Shown: in pieces, positions 27,137-35,578 of the stretch
Position numbering within the stretch: the stretch's first letter is position 1
How the letters are laid out: each line of letters opens with the position of its first letter
NCBI GenBank assembly: GCA_016715885.1
Contig: JADJXL010000018.1
Location: forward strand, 310,001-374,000
Length of the DNA: 64,000 nt
From: Polyangiaceae bacterium
GTDB lineage: Bacteria; Myxococcota_A; Polyangia; Polyangiales; Polyangiaceae
Direction of reading: 5' to 3'
The notes under the pieces: model-generated
Seen by the model: the letters and a program-made list of their open reading frames with translations, nothing else
Told to the model about the DNA's origin: nothing
Databases searched by the model: none
Made by a program: the position numbers and the translations under genes

Positions 27137-28584
27137 TAGAACCACCTTTCAATGACGATCTTGCGCTCGGTGTAGAAGTCGATCCCCGTCGCCCCGTGCG
27201 CTTTCGTATCGCCGAACAAGCTTCCTTTTTGCCCACCAAATGGGAAAAATGCCATGGGCGCCGCGACGCCGATGTTGACGCCGACCATGCCCGCTTCGAT
27301 GCGCGAAGCAAACGTGCGCGCGGCCTTTCCATTCGTCGTGTAAATGCTCGCCGCATTGCCGTATTCACTGGCATTGGCCATTGCAATGGCGTCGTCGAGC
27401 GTTTTGGCATGCATGAAGGACACGACCGGCCCGAAGATTTCTTCTTTGGCAATCACCATCTCCGGCTTTACGTCCTCGAAGATCGTCGCGCCAACCCAAT
27501 TGCCACCTTCGCAGCCCGCAACGGTCGCCCCGCGTCCGTCGAGCACCAATCGCGCGCCTTCCGCAATGCCTTTTTCGATGTATGCGAGCACCTTGTCGCG
27601 ATGCGGCCGCGAAATCACCGGGCCAAGCGTCGTTTCCGGTTTTTTGCCATCGCCCAATACGAGCTTCTTGGCATAGTCGACGAACATGTCGCGCACGCGT
27701 TCGTACGCATCGCCCACGGGCACGATGACGCTGCCGGCCAAACATCGCTGGCCTGCACACCCATAACAAGATTCGACGGCATTCTGCACGGCGCGGTCCA
27801 TGTCCGCGTCTGGCATGATCACGATGAAGTTTTTCGCGCCGCCCAGCGATTGAACACGCTTGCCCGTTTCGCCGCACCGCTGATACACGATTTTCGCAAC
27901 GGCGGATGAACCGACGAAGGAAACGCCCTTGATCGTCGGATGCGCGCAAATCGCTTCGACGACCTCTTTGCCGCCATTGACGAGATTCACCACGCCCGGG
28001 GGCAAACCCGCTTCCTGAATCAACTCGAAAATGCGCTTTTGCGACAGCGGAACCTGCTCGCTCGGCTTGAGCACGAACGTATTGCCTGTCGCAATCGCAT
28101 AGGGCAAAAACCAGAGCGGCACCATGGGCGGGAAGTTGAATGGCGTAATCGCGGCAAATACCCCGAGCGGCTGACGCACGGTCTTGCTGTCGATGTTCGT
28201 CGCGACGTCTTCGAGCGATTGGCCCATCATCAGCGTCGGAATGCCCGCGGCATGCTCGACGTTTTCAATCCCGCGGCCGAAATCATTGATTGATTCCGTG
28301 AGCGTTTTGCCGTGCTCGCTCGTGCAGATGCTCGCCACTTCTTCACGATGCGCATCGAGCACCGTTCGCAACTTGAACAAATATCGCGCTCGTTGGGCCG
28401 GCGGCACCGCTCGCCACGCAGGAAACGCCGCTTGCGCAGCTTGCACTGCACGGTCGACATCACTCGCCGTCGAAAGCGGCACCTTCGCGAGCACTTCGCC
28501 CGTCGCGGGATTTTTCACGTCGAGGAGCGTGGTGCCCGACGAGGCAACCCAGGCGCCGTTGATGAAGTTCTCGAGCACACGCAT
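27136..28584 (-). CDS. mmsA: CoA-acylating methylmalonate-semialdehyde dehydrogenase
   Basis: 482 residues. ATG 28584 is chosen because AGGAGGA lies nine bases upstream; a TTG two codons earlier is too close to it. Aldehyde dehydrogenase landmarks are ITPFNFPPMVPLWFLPYAIA (an MmsA hallmark), FVGSSAVAKIVY, SLGGAKNFIVIMPDAD and the catalytic Cys in GCAGQRCLAGS. The end GATGIDFYTERKIV is also typical of MmsA. It converts methylmalonate or malonate semialdehyde with CoA and NAD+ to propionyl- or acetyl-CoA, the last step of thymine and uracil breakdown after transamination. The aminotransferase is not in this cluster. Confidence 0.95.
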   Translation of the reverse strand: MRVLENFINGAWVASSGTTLLDVKNPATGEVLAKVPLSTASDVDRAVQAAQAAFPAWRAVPPAQRARYLFKLRTVLDAHREEVASICTSEHGKTLTESINDFGRGIENVEHAAGIPTLMMGQSLEDVATNIDSKTVRQPLGVFAAITPFNFPPMVPLWFLPYAIATGNTFVLKPSEQVPLSQKRIFELIQEAGLPPGVVNLVNGGKEVVEAICAHPTIKGVSFVGSSAVAKIVYQRCGETGKRVQSLGGAKNFIVIMPDADMDRAVQNAVESCYGCAGQRCLAGSVIVPVGDAYERVRDMFVDYAKKLVLGDGKKPETTLGPVISRPHRDKVLAYIEKGIAEGARLVLDGRGATVAGCEGGNWVGATIFEDVKPEMVIAKEEIFGPVVSFMHAKTLDDAIAMANASEYGNAASIYTTNGKAARTFASRIEAGMVGVNIGVAAPMAFFPFGGQKGSLFGDTKAHGATGIDFYTERKIVIERWF

Positions 28585-28606
28585 GGACAAACATCCTCCT
28601 AAAACA

Positions 28607-29308
28607 TCAACGCAGCTTCAGCTTCGTCGTTGGTTCGCGCCAACGTTGCACGATTCCCGCGACGAACGACAAGTCTTTGACCGCTACGTTCGGGCTGGCC
28701 AACATCAATTCATCCGTCGGCGTGAATCCCGACTCGACGGCAACCGACCAGGCCCCAGCATTTTTCGCACAAACGACGTCCTGTACGCCGTCACCCACCA
28801 TCACCACGGTGCGCGGATCGACGTCGAGAAACTTCGCAGTCAAAAGAAGTGGCTCGGGATCAGGCTTGCGCTCGGGAAGATCGCCACCAGCCACGACCGC
28901 GCCGAATCGATCCGCGATCCCTAGCCCCGCAAGAACCGCTTCGGTCGTCGAGCGATGCTTGTTGGTGCACAAACCAATCAGCATGTCCTCCATCGCCGAA
29001 AGGTCTTCGAGCGCTTGCAGAGCCCCCGGTGTCCAGCGCGTGAAGTCGAGCGGATGAGCGTGGTAGTAGTCCAAAAAGAGCCGCACGAGCTCGTCGACTT
29101 CGGGATCGTTGTCGGGCAAGTTCACGGCGCGCGCACAAAGCGATCGGGCACCATTGCCCACGAGCGGCACGATTTTCGACGCCGGCTGCGGACTCGACCC
29201 CGTCGAAATCAACGCGTGGTTCAGCGCCGCAACGATGTCGCCACGGCTGTCGATCAACGTGCCGTCGAGATCGAACACGACCGCCTTCGGAGGGAGCACG
29301 TCGCTCAT
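28607..29308 (-). CDS. gph: HAD-superfamily phosphatase, phosphoglycolate phosphatase-like
   Basis: 233 residues. HAD motif I is AVVFDLDGTLIDS (nucleophile Asp and acid Asp), motif II is GLCTNKHR, motif III is the Lys of PERKPDPEPLLL, and motif IV is VVMVGDGVQDVVCAKNAG. The helical cap between I and II has the Gph/PGP spacing (VGNGARSLCARAV). It should hydrolyse 2-phosphoglycolate or a similar small phosphate ester; the symbol is by similarity only. It ends 22 bp before mmsA, so it may be co-transcribed with the pyrimidine operon, but no metabolic link is evident. Confidence 0.88.
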   Translation of the reverse strand: MSDVLPPKAVVFDLDGTLIDSRGDIVAALNHALISTGSSPQPASKIVPLVGNGARSLCARAVNLPDNDPEVDELVRLFLDYYHAHPLDFTRWTPGALQALEDLSAMEDMLIGLCTNKHRSTTEAVLAGLGIADRFGAVVAGGDLPERKPDPEPLLLTAKFLDVDPRTVVMVGDGVQDVVCAKNAGAWSVAVESGFTPTDELMLASPNVAVKDLSFVAGIVQRWREPTTKLKLR

Positions 29309-29393
29309 CCTATGGACACCGTATCAGCCGTTCAACGCCAATCGTCCGAAGTCCGAGTGACGGAAAGCCAAACGATGGTCGCGACAAGTTGCG

Positions 29394-31628
29394 TCATTTG
29401 CGAGGTCCAACGACGCGTATCTCGCGCAGGCGCGCCTTCGCCGCAGCGTAACGATCAGCCATGTCGCCTTTCGCGTCCGGCTTCTGCCACAGGTCTGCGG
29501 TTTCCCCGGGATCCTTCGCCAAATCGTACAGTTCGTACGCCGCATTGTTCGAGATCGTCAGCTTGAGATCTCCATGAATGAACGATCGTCGCGCATCGTT
29601 GTAAGGCCCCGCCGGCATGTCGACGATGACGTCTCGCGCCTCTGCGGTCTGCCCCGGCGGCAAAAAAACATCGGGTAGCAAGGACGTTCCCGACAACCAA
29701 TCCGCACTGTTCTCCGCAGGCTTTGGCAGATCGATGTGCATCAGCTCGAGCACCGTCGGCGCAAGGTCGATCAAGCTGCGCCGCGCCTCGACGCGCGACG
29801 GCTTGGCACCGGGTACGTGCACGACGAGCGGCACGCGAACGAGCGGCTCCCAAAGCTCGAAACCGTGCCGGTACATCTTGTGCTCGCCAAACGCTTCACC
29901 GTGATCGCTCGTCACGATGATCGCCGTGCGCGATCCCCACGGAGCTTTTTGCACCGCATCGAGCACTCGGCCGATGTGTTTGTCCGTGAACGCAACTTCA
30001 CCGTCGTACAGCGCGCGTTGTCCTTTGCCGAAGTCCGGTACGTCGTCGTGATGCAAATAATCCGCATGCGGATCGAGATAATGGATCCACATGAAGAACC
30101 GACCCGACGTGTTCTCGGGACGCTGGAGAAGCGCGAGCGCTGCATCCGAAAGCTCGGCGCTCGACGACTTGTTCGCGACGTCCCATGGCGCTCCCTCGGG
30201 CGGAGCAGCCGACATGTCGACCACGTCGAAGCCGCGATCGAGTCCCCCGAACGGGCCGAAGTAACGATGCGCATGCACGCCCATCGTACGAATTTTCGCG
30301 CGCGAAATTCGCTGCGCCAAAAACGTCTCGTCCTCGCTGAACTTATTGAAATGCCCCCAATTGCGCTGCGTTTCGCTCCCGTACTTCCCAATCAACATCG
30401 GCCCGATGCTCTTGCCCGTGTACGACGCAAGTGAATACGCCGTCGTGAACACCGTGCTGCGTGCCGCGAGCGCATCGAGGTTCGGTGAAACCGGGTGCGG
30501 ATATCCCGCGTATCCCAGGTCCGCACGAAGCGTGTCGATCGTGATCAAAAGGACGTTGAGATCCTTGGGCACGACATCCCGCGCCGCCGCTTCGATCACC
30601 GGATCCTGTGCAGGTTTGTCGTTGTTGAACGCCGCCAGCGCTGCCGCCTTCAAGTCCGATCCGGAACAATCTTCGTCGATCCCGTTGTCCGCGATCTCGA
30701 CGCCAAGCGGTCCAACGCGCGCATCGCCTTCGAGACAATCGCCTCCGCCAAACCATGCGCTCGCACCGTCGCGATCCCGATCGCTGAGCTTCCGCAAACC
30801 CTTCAGCGAAAGCTTGCCCAGCGGTGCACCTCGCTCGATCAACTGGGCCGTGGGCAAACCCTCACCACCGAGCTTCACCGCAGAGCGCGCCAGAAGCGTG
30901 AGCGGCGCGAGCGCCACCGCGATGAAAAAAATGGTTCGTCGAAACGAACTCACGGCCGCAAATGCGAGTGACGACACGGCCACGAGCAAGAGAAGCGCAG
31001 GCGCTCGCAAATCGAGCTCGGGCCGCTTGAACACGCCGTAAATCCCGAGAGGCCCGCCTTCGCCGCTCACGCCGCCCGTCGAAACACCGAGCGCGAAAAG
31101 ACCGGCCACGAGGACGAGCGCAGTCGCTCCCGTGCGTACTGGATCGACAAACCCTTTGCCTCCGTCACTTGCAAGCGCGAGTGCTCGTCGCAAAGCCGGC
31201 GTCAACGCGAGGGCAAGCAGCGCAGCCAAGAGCCCAATGACGAGCGATCCCGTTGCGATGGCGAAACCAGCGATCGCCGCCGGTACATCGAGCCCGAGGA
31301 GCGCGCGCGCAAGTTGCGCGGTAAGGGTGGTCCAGACAAACGCCGCGATCACCACGAGCGGGGCGAATGCGGCGACATCCGCAGGACGTCCCTTCGCCAT
31401 GTCGCGCAGCCAATCCGTGAGGCTCGAAGGCGATGGCGCTCGATGAGGGAAGACGAGGACCGAGCCGACGCCTACGGCGAGTCCAACGCCGAGCGCGATG
31501 GGTGCAACGAGCCCGGCATCCGCCAAGAACACGGCAAATGGTTTGACGTCGGCCGAGCCATCGCCTTGTCCGCGCGCCCATGCCGTGTCGAATGCGGCAG
31601 CAAACAAGCCAGCAAGCGATGCGCCCAT
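29394..31628 (-). CDS. Membrane sulfatase/alkaline-phosphatase-fold enzyme with MopE-type insert
   Basis: 744 residues. The first ~260 hold about seven hydrophobic segments. A segment at about 295-325 (GGDCLEGDARVGPLG, IADNGIDEDCSGSD) is a MopE-like calcium/metal motif. The catalytic part begins at LNVLLITIDTLRADLGYAGY, with metal ligands Asp-Asp equivalents and SDHGEAFGEHKMYRHG. The position of the sulfatase CxPxR formylglycine signature instead reads ASYTGKSIGPML, so a Thr or Ser nucleophile as in LtaS/EptA-like transferases is likely. Activity may be phosphoglycerol or phosphoethanolamine transfer rather than sulphate ester hydrolysis; this is inference. It lies 51 bp after xerC on the same strand. 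Confidence 0.8.
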   Translation of the reverse strand: MGASLAGLFAAAFDTAWARGQGDGSADVKPFAVFLADAGLVAPIALGVGLAVGVGSVLVFPHRAPSPSSLTDWLRDMAKGRPADVAAFAPLVVIAAFVWTTLTAQLARALLGLDVPAAIAGFAIATGSLVIGLLAALLALALTPALRRALALASDGGKGFVDPVRTGATALVLVAGLFALGVSTGGVSGEGGPLGIYGVFKRPELDLRAPALLLLVAVSSLAFAAVSSFRRTIFFIAVALAPLTLLARSAVKLGGEGLPTAQLIERGAPLGKLSLKGLRKLSDRDRDGASAWFGGGDCLEGDARVGPLGVEIADNGIDEDCSGSDLKAAALAAFNNDKPAQDPVIEAAARDVVPKDLNVLLITIDTLRADLGYAGYPHPVSPNLDALAARSTVFTTAYSLASYTGKSIGPMLIGKYGSETQRNWGHFNKFSEDETFLAQRISRAKIRTMGVHAHRYFGPFGGLDRGFDVVDMSAAPPEGAPWDVANKSSSAELSDAALALLQRPENTSGRFFMWIHYLDPHADYLHHDDVPDFGKGQRALYDGEVAFTDKHIGRVLDAVQKAPWGSRTAIIVTSDHGEAFGEHKMYRHGFELWEPLVRVPLVVHVPGAKPSRVEARRSLIDLAPTVLELMHIDLPKPAENSADWLSGTSLLPDVFLPPGQTAEARDVIVDMPAGPYNDARRSFIHGDLKLTISNNAAYELYDLAKDPGETADLWQKPDAKGDMADRYAAAKARLREIRVVGPRK

Positions 31629-31679
31629 CGCTCCACGAACGATGCGCCCCTGACCATGCTCGCAAGACTTGCCCCGGCT

Positions 31680-32669
31680 TCATCCACCACTTCTTGCGCG
31701 CCTGCGCGCGGAAGCCTCACGTCGCGCGAGCGGATGCGCCGAGTCGTAAACTTTCATCAGATGCTCAGTCGACACGTGCGTGTACCGCTGTGTCGTCGAC
31801 AAACTCGCGTGCCCGAGCATGCGCTGGATCGCACGCAAGTCCGCTCCGCCATCGAGCAAGTGCGTGGCGAACGTGTGCCTGAGCGCGTGCGGATGCATGT
31901 CCGCTCGCCCTGCGCCAAGCGCACCGTAACGCCTCACCAAGTGCTGCACTTGCCGCACACCGATGCGTTTGCCGAGGCGTGAAACGAACAGCGCGCGCTC
32001 GTCGATCGCGCCCGTCTTCGGATGACGCAGCTCTTCACGGCACCCGAGCCACCGCAAAAGCGCGCTTCTTGCGTGCGAGCCAAACGGAACGATGCGCTCT
32101 TTGCGTCCTTTGCCGATCACGCGAGCTCGTCCTCCATCGGCATCGATCTCGACATCGCCAACGTCGAGCCCCACGAGCTCCGATACGCGCAGCCCCGAGC
32201 CGTACATGACTTCGAGCATGGCGCGATCACGCTGGCCTTCGGCCGTGCTTTCGTCTGGAGCTTCGACGATTTCCGCTGCTGCATCGACGTTCACGAACGT
32301 TGGCAAGGGCCTGCGCACCTTGGGCAGCTCGAGGGCCGCGGCAGGGTTTGTCGTGATCTCTCCGCGCACTTCCAGGAAATGTAGAAAAGTTCGAATGGCC
32401 GCGACTTTTCGCCCGATCGACGGTGGCGCATGCGTGCGTGCTAGCTGCCCCAAAAAACTGCGCAAGACAAAGACGTCAATCTCGGACGGTCGCTCTAGCT
32501 GAGGCCGTTTGTCTCGAACGAACGCCACGAGCTGCGCGAGGTCTCGTCGATACGCCGCGACCGTGTGCGGCGACGCTTGACGCTCTTCGTCCAAGTGCCG
32601 CACGAACCGTACGGTTGCTTCCTCGAGCTCCGCGCATGGACGGGCGGATGTCTGAGCCGAGCGTCTCAC
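31680..32669 (-). CDS. xerC: Tyrosine recombinase XerC
   Basis: 329 residues, GTG start at 32669. The N-terminal SAM-like core-binding domain is about 15-115 (FVRHLDEERQASPHTVAAYR, FLHFLEVRGEITTNPA). Catalytic residues are all present: Arg161 in YGSGLRVSELVGL, Lys187 in VIGKGRKERIVPF, His261 and Arg264 in HPHALRHTFATHLL, His287 in MLGHASLSTTQRYTHV, and Tyr296. Length and spacing are those of XerC/XerD, which resolve chromosome dimers at dif with FtsK. No partner integrase, att site or phage gene is near, so this is the housekeeping copy rather than an element integrase. Confidence 0.92.
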   Translation of the reverse strand: MRRSAQTSARPCAELEEATVRFVRHLDEERQASPHTVAAYRRDLAQLVAFVRDKRPQLERPSEIDVFVLRSFLGQLARTHAPPSIGRKVAAIRTFLHFLEVRGEITTNPAAALELPKVRRPLPTFVNVDAAAEIVEAPDESTAEGQRDRAMLEVMYGSGLRVSELVGLDVGDVEIDADGGRARVIGKGRKERIVPFGSHARSALLRWLGCREELRHPKTGAIDERALFVSRLGKRIGVRQVQHLVRRYGALGAGRADMHPHALRHTFATHLLDGGADLRAIQRMLGHASLSTTQRYTHVSTEHLMKVYDSAHPLARREASARRRARSGG

Positions 32670-32785
32670 GGCACCTTGCGTAGCATCGCCCCTGGGCTTC
32701 GGGCAAAGAGACGGCAGTGCGAGGAGGCAGCGACGAGAGAGTAGGCCCCTCGCGATGGGCAGGGTACATTGACGAGTGCGATCCT

Positions 32786-33679
32786 ATGGAAGGCGAAACG
32801 CTCGATGGCCGGTACCAGCTCCATGAAGAGCTAGGACGTGGAGGTCACGGGGTTGTCCATCGAGCGACGGATCTCTCGAACGGCAATCAAGTCGCCGTGA
32901 AGCTTCTGCGCACGCAGATCGAAGACGACCCTCAATATTCCGTTCGTCTTTGGCGTGAAGCGCAATCGCTCGCCGCGCTGTGGGGTTCGAGTGTCGTGCG
33001 CGTGCATGGATTCGGCACCGATCCCGAAGGCACCGTCTACATGGTGATGGAGTTCTTGATCGGCGAAAACCTCGAAGTGCATTTGCGCGACATCGAAACG
33101 TTTGGGGACAAACTAAATGTTTTCGATGTCCTCCAAACACTCGATCCGGTCGCGCGTGCGCTGCATGCGGCGCATGGCATGGGCATCATTCATCGCGACG
33201 TGAAGCCCGCGAACATCTTTCTCGTTTCGTCCGATCAAGGCGGTGGTGTGCGGCTCATGGATTTTGGTCTTGCCAAGATCATGGGAGCCGAAGCGCTCAC
33301 GGCTGCAGGCATGATCGCGGGGTCGCCGACCTACATCGCGCCCGAGATGTGGCTTGCTCAGCCGTTCGATCATCGCACCGACGTCTACTCGTTCGGCGCG
33401 GTCGTCTATCGCGCGCTTGCGGGCCGGCCTCCGTTCCGAGGTGCGTCGAATGAAGAACTATTCCTCGCCGTAACGACGGCTCCACGACCGAAGCTTTCTT
33501 CGTTCAGGCCCGAGCTTCCCGAAGAGATCGACATGTGGGTCGAGCGTGCGTTGGCGATCAATCGGGACCAGCGTTACCCCTACGTTCCCACCCTGTGGAA
33601 CGAGCTCATACGCATTCTGCGGAATGCTCGAGGCCCCAGCGCCGAGCGCGTGCGACAAACTTTTCACCTGCCCGGTTGA
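32786..33679 (+). CDS. Soluble Ser/Thr protein kinase (Hanks type)
   Basis: 297 residues from ATG 32786 (METLDGR-type opening, MEGETLDGRYQLHEELGRGG). Kinase motifs are in order: P-loop GRGGHGVVH, invariant Lys in QVAVKLLR, catalytic loop IIHRDVKPANIFLV, LMDFGLAKI, and the APE-like YIAPEMW. The activation segment contains TAAGMIAGSPTYI. The domain fills the whole protein; there is no membrane segment or sensor, so it should be cytoplasmic and depend on partners for specificity. Its stop is 8 bp before the second kinase, so the two are one transcription unit. Divergent from xerC. Confidence 0.93.
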   Translation: MEGETLDGRYQLHEELGRGGHGVVHRATDLSNGNQVAVKLLRTQIEDDPQYSVRLWREAQSLAALWGSSVVRVHGFGTDPEGTVYMVMEFLIGENLEVHLRDIETFGDKLNVFDVLQTLDPVARALHAAHGMGIIHRDVKPANIFLVSSDQGGGVRLMDFGLAKIMGAEALTAAGMIAGSPTYIAPEMWLAQPFDHRTDVYSFGAVVYRALAGRPPFRGASNEELFLAVTTAPRPKLSSFRPELPEEIDMWVERALAINRDQRYPYVPTLWNELIRILRNARGPSAERVRQTFHLPG

Positions 33680-33687
33680 AGCACCTC

Positions 33688-34899
33688 ATGTCCTCGAGCA
33701 ACGAAAGCACGAACATCACCGTCGGCACCGCGAGCGTGTCGAACATGGACGTCGACAAGGCCAACGAGAAAGTCGTCGACAAGGCCGAGGATCGTGCACG
33801 AGCGATCATCGGCACCGTCATTTCCGGTCGATATCGCATCGTCGATCTCATCGCGACGGGTGGCATGGGTGCCGTGTATCTCGGCGAGCACGTGCACATG
33901 CACAAGCGCATCGCCGTGAAGATTTTGCATCCCGAGGTCGATGAACAACCGGAGATCGTCGCTCGGTTCGAACGTGAGGCCGTGGTGGGTGCGCACGTGC
34001 GTCATCCGAACATCGCGAATGCGACCGACTTCGGAAAACTCGATGATGGCGCGTACTTTCTCGTGCTCGACTACATCGAGGGGCGGAACCTCGGTGACTT
34101 GATTTGCGACGGTCCCATGCCCGTGGATCGCGTCGTTCGCATTGCAAAACAGCTTGCGGGAGCGCTCGCAGCGGCGCACGCACTCGGGATCGTCCATCGC
34201 GACATGAAGCCTCGCAACATCATGCTCGACAAGAACATGGTGCCCCACCTCATCGACTTCGGGTTTGCCAAGATGAGCGCGGACAAACTTCCGCTCACGG
34301 CAACACGCGAAACACGACCGGCATCACGTCTCACGGGTGTTGGCGTCATTTTTGGAACGATCAGGTATCTCGCGCCCGAATCCGCGCACGGAATGGATGC
34401 GGTCGACGAACGAGCCGATCTTTATGCGCTCGGGGTCATCATGTACGAAATGCTCGCGGGCAAGCATCCATTCGATTCGACCGATCCTGTCGAAATGTTC
34501 AATCATCATCGCGTGACCTTGCCGCCGCCCTTTTCGGAGCGTGCGCCGGGCGTGAATGTGCCGTCCGAGCTCGACGGTATCATTCGGAAATTGCTCGAAA
34601 AGGATCCGTACGAGCGGTATCAGACGGCAAAAGAGCTCGTCGACGCGCTCGAGGTTTTGCCGTTTGGCCACGAACCGGAAGAAAAACGGAAATCGGCACC
34701 GCCTCCGACACCGCCCGCGCCAGCCGTGGAGGGCGATTCGGAAAAGCTGGTGGCGCCATCGAAGCCGGCATCGACGACCACGAAGAAGAAAAAGAAGAAG
34801 TCGGCGAAAGCGAAACCTGCGGCGAATGGTCTCACGTATGCGCTGGCCGTGATTGCGGTGCTTGCGGTGGCCGCGGCGGTGTTTTTTGCGATGCGGTAA
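33688..34899 (+). CDS. Membrane-anchored Ser/Thr protein kinase (PknB-like)
   Basis: 403 residues, ATG 33688. After a ~50-residue polar N-terminus, the kinase domain runs from about 53 to 320: IATGGMGAVYLGEH, IAVKILHPEV, GIVHRDMKPRNIML, HLIDFGFAKMS, IRYLAPESAHG. A Pro/Ala linker and a Lys run (KKKKKKSAKAK) precede one C-terminal hydrophobic helix (LTYALAVIAVLAVAAAVFFA) that leaves almost nothing outside. The kinase therefore appears tethered facing the cytoplasm with no extracellular sensor. An insert between DFG and APE (KLPLTATRETRPASRLTG) is longer than usual. It probably acts with the kinase 8 bp upstream. Confidence 0.93.
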   Translation: MSSSNESTNITVGTASVSNMDVDKANEKVVDKAEDRARAIIGTVISGRYRIVDLIATGGMGAVYLGEHVHMHKRIAVKILHPEVDEQPEIVARFEREAVVGAHVRHPNIANATDFGKLDDGAYFLVLDYIEGRNLGDLICDGPMPVDRVVRIAKQLAGALAAAHALGIVHRDMKPRNIMLDKNMVPHLIDFGFAKMSADKLPLTATRETRPASRLTGVGVIFGTIRYLAPESAHGMDAVDERADLYALGVIMYEMLAGKHPFDSTDPVEMFNHHRVTLPPPFSERAPGVNVPSELDGIIRKLLEKDPYERYQTAKELVDALEVLPFGHEPEEKRKSAPPPTPPAPAVEGDSEKLVAPSKPASTTTKKKKKKSAKAKPAANGLTYALAVIAVLAVAAAVFFAMR

Positions 34900-34963
34900 C
34901 GGAAAAGGACGGCACTGTTGCTAAATTGCCACCTCGCGATTAGCTGTTGTTACTTTTTCCTGC

Positions 34964-34969
34964 TACAAT
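34964..34969 (+). promoter_or_regulatory. Possible -10 element of the DUF433/DUF5615 pair
   Basis: TACAAT lies 15 bp before ATG 34984 in an AT-rich 84-bp gap. A matching -35 hexamer at 16-18 bp is poor (TTAGCT). GAGG at 34975-34978 is the ribosome site. Confidence 0.3.
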
Positions 34970-34983
34970 GACGTGAGGTTCCC

Positions 34984-35211
34984 ATGACACTCATCGCGCC
35001 CCGAATTTCAATTGATCCTTCAATTCGTGGCGGGCGTCCCGTCATCGCTGGCACGCGTGTTCCCGTCGCCCTGCTTGTCGGGAAGGTTGCTACAGGTATG
35101 ACGCCTACCGAGGTTGCGGATGAATACGGCGTTGCTCGTGAAGATGTGCTTGCGGCTCTTGCGTATGCCGCCCAGCTCGTGGCCGATGAAGAAGTTCGAA
35201 TGGCATCGTGA
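34984..35211 (+). CDS. DUF433 antitoxin
   Basis: 75 residues with the DUF433 signature: ISIDPSIRGGRPVIAGTRVPV, then LVGKVATGMTPTEVADEYGV and a helical end (VLAALAYAAQLVADEE). The domain is a winged helix-like fold used as antitoxin and autorepressor in VapB-type pairs. GAGG lies 5 bp before the ATG. The stop overlaps the start of the DUF5615 gene by 4 bp, the normal arrangement for this toxin-antitoxin family. Autoregulation through the promoter just upstream is likely by family analogy. Confidence 0.92.
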   Translation: MTLIAPRISIDPSIRGGRPVIAGTRVPVALLVGKVATGMTPTEVADEYGVAREDVLAALAYAAQLVADEEVRMAS

Positions 35212-35576
35212 CAATGCGATTTCTCGTGGACGAGGATTTGCCGCGGTCGCTTGCCAGAGCATTACGAGCGGGCGGCTTTGATGCCGAAGACGTTCGAGAT
35301 GTCGGACTTCGTGGGTGCAGCGACGCTGAAGTGTACCGATTCGCCGTAACACACCAGCGCGCGGTCATCACGGCTGATCTTGGTTTTGCAGACGTGCGCA
35401 CGTATCCGCTCGGTACACACGCTGGAATAATCGTCACACGCTATCCAAACGAGACCCCAATTACGGACTTGAATGCAGCCATATTGAATGCAATTAGATC
35501 GTTACTTGAAGACGATCTTCGAGGTGCGCTCGTGGTCGTTGAGCCTCACCGGATCCGCATTCGCCGCATCACATAG
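35208..35576 (+). CDS. DUF5615 PIN-like toxin
   Basis: 122 residues from GTG 35208 (GTGA overlap) or 120 from ATG 35214, which begins MRFLVDEDLPRSLARALR. The PIN-like acidic residues are visible: Asp-Glu-Asp in FLVDEDLP, then Asp in EDVRDVGL, and VITADLGFADV with the second acidic pair. This matches DUF5615, a PIN-fold family presumed to be an Mg2+-dependent RNase and nearly always encoded after a DUF433 antitoxin. Probable activity is translation-inhibiting RNA cleavage; the target is unknown. Stop lies 2 bp from the convergent gor stop. Confidence 0.9.
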   Translation: MTMRFLVDEDLPRSLARALRAGGFDAEDVRDVGLRGCSDAEVYRFAVTHQRAVITADLGFADVRTYPLGTHAGIIVTRYPNETPITDLNAAILNAIRSLLEDDLRGALVVVEPHRIRIRRIT

Positions 35577-35578
35577 CT

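Noticed and set aside
31680..32669. Tyrosine recombinase as a sign of an integrated element
   Set aside because: It has XerC length and motifs, and no att duplication, tRNA or phage genes are near.
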